Shown here in pieces: positions 51,701 to 60,700 of a DNA stretch of 64,000 nucleotides. The stretch covers positions 37,534,688 through 37,598,687 of the forward strand of contig OX392535.1 of NCBI GenBank assembly GCA_947623455.1. Reading direction: 5' to 3'. Position 1 is the stretch's first letter; every line of letters begins with the position of its first letter. The DNA comes from Mimachlamys varia (Eukaryota; Mollusca; Bivalvia; Pectinida; Pectinidae). Under the pieces are notes generated by a model. That model ran no database searches, was not told where the DNA came from, and saw only the letters and a program-made list of their open reading frames with translations. The position numbers were made by a program, and so were the translations under genes.

Positions 51701-54700
51701 TCTTTGTTTCATTGAGAAATATTGTGTATCCTTCTGTGATAAAAAGTTTGACGTTTTTGAGTTTGCTCATTAGCATGCTTCCTTGGGATTGACATTGATG
51801 ACTCAGTGTTTCTTTGAGGACTTATTTTGCCCATTTTAATTGATTCTTCAAATCATTTGATAATGTTGCCTCTGCCTATATATTATCGATACTATCAAGG
51901 TCATTGTGTTGCTTTATGCCTTTACTATCTCTGGTGTTATGCAAATGACTGCTACTGCTTTTTGTATGATCGTTCTCTTTTGACCAACCCACTACCTAGC
52001 CATGGCACATAGAAAGATCTCCTATATGCCATCACCTTACTCTAAAGTCCATTTACCACCAGTGCTTATAAGAAGTTAAAAACACCTTTTATCATAATAT
52101 ATATCGCTGTTTTGAGAAGAAAATGCAAAATCGGGTTGATACATAGTGCGGTTTGTGCATCTCAAAACAACTATGTATATGATATATTACAATCTGTTTA
52201 TCTGGTTTTGCCCTGACGGAAACCTGCAGACTGGAAATGGACTAGAGAGTATGATAGCATCAGATTGCCTCATTCCGTGGCGTTTATCACAATGGCGCTG
52301 TACTGTACATATAAACATATGTATGTAGCATTCTTGTATATGCCAATGGCTCTGGCTTGTGAATATCGGCGAAATATATCACAATTAATCATGCATCCAA
52401 GACCATAAATATAGTGATGTTTGGAAGACGCCCAGATAATTTCATATTTGTAAATGTCATATTGGCTATCTTCTTTTATAACTTACCTGGCTAATATCTA
52501 TTTATACCGACATGCACTGTGCAATATGTACATCTGTGTTGAAACAGGGGTTCTCTATCTAGAATTCATCTGTCTGCTTGCTAATGGTCCGCAACGGTGG
52601 CAACAGTGGCGGAGAATGTATAGACAATACACTACTATACATAACGTCTTCGTATGCTTGGAAATGCTCTCTGACCTTTCTGCAATACACCTTTTGTGTA
52701 TGAAGTATTAACGGTTCGGCTTGGCTTGGCTTGGCTTGGTAAGAAAGATATCATAGTGTAATGGACTGGGACATGTAGTGTATAGTGATGCACCATTAGT
52801 TCACAGGGTCTGTAGGTTTAATGAGCATCTCTCCCTGTTTAATACACAATAATGCATATATAAAGTAAATGTTTATAACATAACCTCATCATCCCGGTAC
52901 GATTTGCTCTCTCCTTATACATCCCAGATGAACAATTCCTGTAAGACTTGCCTTAAGGATCTTCTCGGATGTCCTTTTTTGAAAAAGGGAGTTCATTGCA
53001 TATCAGAAAATGCAGAAAGAAATATATGGTAGTGAACTCGTTTTTGTGCTATGCTTGGTCAAAGATACAAAAAAGAGCAAAACACGTGATTTGTGTGCAA
53101 ATGCTGTTTTGGCAATTCGAGACAATTTAATTCAGTATCTTCCAGATTTGTGATCAGATATGTATGTATGTTTGCAGAATTGACAAAAATAGTATTTTCT
53201 TATAAATTACGAAAGTAAAGGGTCTTTGAATTATTCTTTAAGCTCGAAAAATAATAGTTATCCCTACCCCTTACTTTTCAATGAGAACATACTCCATTTT
53301 TCATCATATTTTGAAGATTTAATTCTTTATAAAAAAATTCTAGCGACAAACCTTTTTTTTAGATATTTTGCAGATCAAAAGAAAATTAGTTTCTCATCAT
53401 AAAGCAGTCAAAAACCTGGGGTGGGGGGGGGGGGGGGGGTAGCTTGAAAATCATAACAATTTAAACAATGGTGTAAATTTTACCATTGAAGCTATGGTCC
53501 ACAAGATAGAGCGGAGTAAAATATACCTACTTAAGCATTTCATGTAAATATATATTTGTAAACCTTACATGAACCTCAATTTCATGACAGCTTTTGAATA
53601 ACCCGAACATGCTTTGTTTCGATATTTGGCAAGTAAAGACGAACACATTCAGGACTGGTGTTATGCTTGACCGATGTTAAAATGATTCCGTTTTTGAGTT
53701 AATCGTCTTTCTCGTGATCTGATAATTCAATTTTTGGCAAACATATAAACACAAACAAATACTTCACTGAATAGTGAATTAATTCATTTCAATTTGTTGT
53801 ACACTTGAATGCGGATCATAATATTATTCTTTTATAAAATGTAGGCAATATAATTACTTACCCACCATATGGGAAAAATGCAATGATTGAAATTAAACGA
53901 TGTTTCAAAAAGAATTCCTTATCTTATGGAGGATTCCATTACTATGCTCGTCTCTTTTAGTTATCTTTTATGTAGATACTAAGATATAACTATCTTTTGA
54001 TGATTAAAAGACTGCTAATTATGTACCAGGTTGACTTACTTTTCAAATGTTCTGCAACCTTTATGACATAGAAAAATTCGTAAATGATTTGTCAAGTCAA
54101 AATATGTTTGCCTCAATCTTATTTTTTGGCATATGATGATTCAATAAATGTTACAAATTGCTTAGGGGTTTTGTTATAAAAATGTCGAGAATAATTCGTT
54201 TCCATTATATATAAAATGTTAGTTATTAATTGTCGATTAAACGTATGGAATGTAACCTTTAACGACAAGAAACATGCTCTTTGTACGTTCCTTCCCGATC
54301 CGTAATAGCATATGTTGCAATTTTTTCTTTCGTGAACTGGCGTTTTAATTTTCGCATCATAATTTATAACATACAATTTAATAACACAGGTTTTGTTAAG
54401 TGACCAAAATCTTGCAATCTTTTTTCACATTTAAATTTTTTACCTCAAAGAAACGAATCTACGGAAGCAAATTCAAAAATATCGTAAAATATTTTCACAA
54501 GTTCTCGACCAAAATGTCTTTTACACTCGACATACTGTAAAACCAAAGCTCTTCGTCAACCGCCATACTGTTCGCGATATGGAAAGTTTTGCACTGCAGC
54601 CATGCTGTTTTGCACTGTTTCCCAATGATACTATTAGACACTGTAGAGTTTGAATGGTATTAAGTATGTTCGCGTGTGGATATATTCGCGGAGATTTTAT

Positions 54701-57700
54701 GCCAGCGAAATAAACGAAAAATTTCACACCGTGCATAATTCCCCTTTTAGCAGTAGCACTCATGGAGTGCCCAGAAACCCGCTAGTAAATGTGTGTAGCC
54801 GAATATCTATTTGCCGTTCAGGGATGCATGCTTTTAAAAATTGGTTTACAAATAAATCTAACATTGTATGCAACAGTAACATAGTGTTGATACGAGTTAG
54901 TCGCGCAAGGAAACTCTTGTGATGCTAGCAGGTCAAAACAGAGTATACTAAAGCGAAAGCAATTACGATAATCAAGTCAAATTTATAAGTCTAGCTGACA
55001 CGATAAAAAGAATACGTTTTAGTAGTTTATCGCTGTACCGATAATGCTGCCCTTGTAGATAGAATTATGCTATCGATCTGTTATAAAACAGTAATAAAAT
55101 GTCCATAAAACGTATATCACCTCTTTCGTTTTTCTCTTTTTATTCTTTGCTATTGTTAGTACCCTCGTAATTCTATTTTAAAACAGAGAAAGGATACTTT
55201 AATACCTTATCAAATGAAATTTATTTGGTAGTTAAATACAACGCATTGACATGATTTCATTGAAAAGTTAAAAATAAAACTTCACCCAAAGCTTTGTGTT
55301 AACGTATTTTGCTATCGGTCAATTCAGCATCACATAGACAATTCATGAAATGGGCAGCAACTGATTTTTTTAAAGCCATTTTTATAACATGTACCTTGAA
55401 ACCCATCGGGTAATTGGTCGTGATAATTTGGCCTCAATGGGGAAAAACAGCCCGTCGTTTAACGCCTTACAATCATGTTTGAAACAACAGCTTGAATGAT
55501 TGACAGGTTTTTTTTATATCTTAAAGGCCCAATATACGTAACTTTCGGCAAAATTTGAAGCGAAAATCAGGCCTACTAATTTATCATATTTATAGATTTA
55601 GTTAAGTTAACTGATATCAGCAATATTCAAGATGAATTCTTACGCGGTTACCGGTACAGCAGCAGTTGAACTAGTTCTAGTAAAGCGATCTTTTAAGACC
55701 TGGAATTACAAATGACGACTGGAAAAAGTATTACTCAAATGTGCGAACAAGAATGTACTTCAACTTTTAGAAAAGCTCCTATTGGATACTATTTCAACTT
55801 TAAACGTTTTTTTAAGGCATATGTTAACATTTAGAAATCAGCATTTTTGCCTCACACGCAATGGCTAAGCTGTTTTTTTTTCTAAAAGCAGTCTACATGA
55901 TATGTTCAAAAGTCTTAATAGTCTCTACAAAGAACATTTCTGATGATTTGAACACCTACGTATATGATATATTTGTGTGATGTTTTTCAAAACCGCCCTT
56001 TGAATTTTAACGGCAAAACAGAATCAAACAATGCGCTTTGATACTGCCATGTCCAGTCAAATAAATTTTCCTTTTGTATGCTACAGACACTTGTCCAAAC
56101 ATGATAATTTAACGGCATTGTTGCTTTTGTGCAACATATATGATTTACATGCGTTAATTGGTCCCTCCTGAAGCATTCATTTATTCGCATGTTTTTTCCA
56201 AAATTAATAAATAGTTCGGCAAATTTCGTGTCATAAGCAAGATCAATGGTTAGCTATGATACACACCAACAATCAAGTTTCTACTGATAAATTAACCCGA
56301 ACTATCGATTAGTAACCTTGTAAACATTCCACTAGTTAGATGACCCTTTGATTCATTAAACTACATGTTGTATCACAAAGCGTTATATGTATACACGCTA
56401 ATAGTCAACTACATGTCATGTATCTATTATACTCCTGCAATTGAATGTTCCTCTTCAGATGTGTTTAAATAGACATCTATCACATAAATGACTCGTGCAG
56501 TCATATCACGTTTAATTATACTATTGTGACGTCATAAACAAATGATGTGTTTATGACGTCATATGATTGTCTCGATAGTGAAAATCGTACCGTTAATGTA
56601 GAAATTTGCCGTCTTATAGAGAATGATGGGAGTTTTTGTGTATTTTCTCATAAATATAAGTTAGGTGATAAATAGAATCTTATAATCGTATCAATGTCAT
56701 ATGGAATTTAATAAACTCGTTAAATAATTTAATATGTTACTCGCATAAAGGCTCGAACTCGTTTACCAAATTCCGTATTATATTGACACTCGTGTAAGAT
56801 CCTCTATATCTCACTTATATAAAATACTCACTGTATTGTGTCTCGGAGTTACTCAGACGGAGTTAAAACCATTATTCATCTATTCAATCAATAACACCAA
56901 TGAGCAATAAACAACTTTATTGTTTACCTTTTTTGTTTACAGGACGAGAAAAACCAGGTGGTCACTGTAAATGTTTGGCTTGACCAGGTGAGTACCTCTT
57001 GTCAGACAAAAGATAAAGGCACATTTGGAAATATCTTTTAAATCTGATAGCTTGTTATAACATTTGCGTACATACATACAGCCTTTAATATTACGTTTAA
57101 ACCCTAAATGCTTCAGAGACCAACTTTCGGGCATCCAAACTAATAAAACCTCCAAGAATGTGTCGTGTCAACGAATTCCTTACTCGAAAGGCTTTGTCGG
57201 CTTGACTTTTGTGTACAAGTACTGTATTTCTCTTATTTCAAAATATTTATTAAAATAAAGGCTTTGAAGGGAATGAAGAAGCAGAAAAAAACTATACAAT
57301 CCTTGTAATTTTACTATAATTTTGTATCGTTCTTTTTATACTTGGAATGTATTGCTGATGGGGAACTTTTAAAATGAAGAATTTCAATGTTACGATGTCA
57401 TACCTTCTTCTTTGGAACCCCGACTAACAAACCAAGATTTTGCTGAAATAATAAAAATAATATACAACATTTATATAGCGCTCTATATAATTTATAAAAT
57501 TACTCTAACGCGCCTCACAACATGTGGGTAATAATTTGATACGTACAATGCATAAATGAAGAAGTTAATACAATCTAAGCTCATATTTAATGATATAAAA
57601 ATGCATATAAATACATACTAGATAAACAAATGTCAGCGGATAATAATGCGGATTCTGCCCAAATTACTAATGTATCAAACACAATAATCATGGCTTTTGA

Positions 57701-60700
57701 AGTAGAAGTAAACGCCCATTACACAATTGGTTTATTTTTATTGAACGATGTTCTCATGCGATAACCTAAAAATGGGAAATGAAAATATATTGCAAATTTA
57801 TGAAAGGTTGTTCTCAAGATCTGCAGGAAAAGCAGACGACCAATACAGCTTTATCATTGTTATTGAAACACTCAGAAACACACACAGATCGTCCCAACAA
57901 CCTGTACACACCTTACAAACAACCCAAGTAAACAAGGAGCACGTGCCAAACCTTTGTTTATACAGACCAGACATCGTGTCAAGAAAAACATTAATGGGAG
58001 ATAGTGAACTTTGATGCGACTCCCACGAAAAACTACCTCACATAAAAGTTACTACAGTAATGTCTTACAGTTCAATGAGAACATGTGCTTTCTGGGTAAT
58101 TAGGCGTAATGATGCTTGTTTAATATGAAATCTTGTTCACATAGAGCTCATCTGTTTTATTCTGTCAGTATCGACTTAAATGAGAAAACTATTGAAGCAC
58201 TGTGTACATATGAGGCAACTTTAATTTCTTGTACTTTTTCTGGTATATGTTATTGTACTATATAAAAAAATTCTAGATAGATGAATGTTGTATACTGTAG
58301 ATAAGTTAATTTGACCTGGGTCATTTTATATATATTTGTTTTAGCCTTTCTCATTTTCTAAACTTTGACTGGTATCTCAAAGAAGTTGAACAGAATTACA
58401 TTTCCCTATAGTACTGTTACACGCAGATGAAATAGGATATCAAAAGTCGAAAATTGGTAAATAATACTGTAGTTATTAATAGATAAATTTATAATAAAGG
58501 TAAATGGTCTCAATTCATTCGAAGTAGCCTATTGTCTCAACGTCATTTTTGCTTTTTTTTACGCATAATAACTGTCAACAGTCTTAAAATGTAGTTCCTA
58601 TATCAAATTAACGTAAAACAAACATTCATGATTGTGATTAAGATATGTAAAGAACAAATAGGTAGCTGAAAGACGCAAAAGTGATATATGGACAGAGAGT
58701 CAAAGCAGTAACAGATAATCTGCAATAGGGATAGGAGATTATCAGGAACAGCAGTAGAGACTAGAGAGTACCAGAAAAAGCAATAGGATTTAGAGTTGAT
58801 GCCCGGGCCGTAGACTGTGGTTGTTTGCCGGACAGCATAACAATCATGCAACTATTGTATGGAAAGTGTCCTGTGACTATAACTGTTATATTGTGTTACA
58901 TAAGGATTGTACCTCATTTTGACTGTGTATACGGTAGTATGCCCGCGGTTGGCAACGAACATATTCTATGGTGCGCGCTAGCGCTCCATAGTGAATATGT
59001 TCGTTGCCAACTGCGGGCATACTACCGTATACGAAGTCAAAATGAGGTACAATCCTTATATTTACACCATTATTAATTTTCAAGTGCTATACGAAGAAAC
59101 AACATTAGAAGCGAGTTGCTTAGATGGTAATTACGATGACCGTGGTTGCCAAGATAATATAGTCCCAATTGGATTTCATCAATATATTGGTAAATTTAGA
59201 AAATACACAGTGAACAACACTATTTTTCTTCATAACATCATTTGTAAATTTGGTATTAAATAATATTTCTAGCATGTCGAATTTATTTCTTTATTTATAA
59301 CGGTGGTTATGTACACGCATTGACACAGTGATCTGGTTGTGACGCGGTCCGACGTCAGACGTCACAACTGCAGGGCGCCGCCATGTTTGCGTTACCGTCA
59401 AAGAGTGTCGAATGCGCATCATTACGAATCAAAAGTTTGCTAGAAACTATTTATTGTTTAATCACAGGAAATTTATTCCATATATGCTCCATGTTTCAAA
59501 ATCTTGTAGGAACCAAACAATGGCCATATTTGAACAAACATCAATCCGCCGAGCCTTTTTTTCACTGCGTATACGCTAATATTTTCGCAGTCAGAGTTTA
59601 CTAAGCACAAGAAGGGATAGGTGTAAATATAACGGTATATGGTGTATACTGATTATGTGAAAGCTACATGTTAAGCCGTTATTTCTTAATTTATTTTGAG
59701 ATAGGTCCAATGACATTCCTAGTCTATCATTTGATTTCTATGTGTTTATAGGTATGGATAATTGTTAGCTTCTGGCACACATTCATTTAAAGCGACTACA
59801 GCTACACCGATGCATAGGTGGTATATGTTGTATGCTGTATGCTTATTTCAGGAATGGCATGATGAAAAGTTATCGTGGAACCCAGACGATTACAATGGAC
59901 TGTCGGTGATGCGGATTCCGTGTAATAATCTTTGGCTGCCAGACATGGTCCTGTATAACAGGTAATTATATAGGCCTAGCCTGGGACCAGTCACGCTAAG
60001 CCGTGTAGCCTTATTCATAGAACCATTAACACAAATACTGTATAACAGGTAATTATATAGGCCTAGCCTGGGACCAGTCACGCTAAGCCGTGTAGCCTTA
60101 TTCATAGAACCATAAACACAAATACTGTATAACAGGTAATTATATAGGCCTAGCCTGGGACCAGTCACGCTAAGCTGTGTAGCCTTATTGATAAAGCCAT
60201 AAATAAATATTTTTGTGATACTCAGAAAGCAATAATGAATTATTTCAATTGCGTTGTAATAGATATATGCAAATATATTTGCTTTCACTTGTTCACTTAA
60301 ATGAATTGTCAATGACATACAATGTATGCAATTATGGAAGTGAAATGTAAAATTGTTCATTCGTAATTTCAGTGCATCAGATTACAATGAAAAGTATATG
60401 GAAGCATTAGCCATGGTGTCACATGACGGTAACGTATTCTGGCCACCTATCGTTAAACTCCGGAGCTCATGCCAAATGGATATAACCTACTTTCCATTTG
60501 ATGATCAGATTTGTAAGATGAAGATGGGATCATGGGCTTACGACGGATTCCAGGTCGATATTCTCAATAGATCCTCCAACATTGATCTTACAAATTACGT
60601 AGAAAACGGGGAATGGGAACTTATAAACACTAGCTCCGTTCGGAACGTTGTGACGTATCCATGTTGCCCCGAACCATTTCCGGATGTGACGTTTTCAATC

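Larger units (their letters stand above)
50851..56942 (+). other. nAChR intron 2 (6092 bp)
   Basis: A GT-AG intron in phase 0 and the largest in the gene. It holds an R1 fragment, an R3 copy, a truncated MITE and a CRE inverted pair, plus a (GGCTT)n tract at 52716-52740 and a G-run near 53420. The short open frames inside it have no family signal. Confidence 0.9.
56988..59851 (+). other. nAChR intron 3 (2864 bp)
   Basis: A GT-AG intron in phase 0 that holds R11 copy 2, a 158-bp palindrome and a CpG-rich patch with a short frame. No further exon is evident. Confidence 0.9.

Noticed and set aside
59890..60360. 156-codon minus-strand frame across exon 4 and intron 4
   Set aside because: It is antisense to a certain exon and made of the 87-bp tandem repeat (29 codons per unit).
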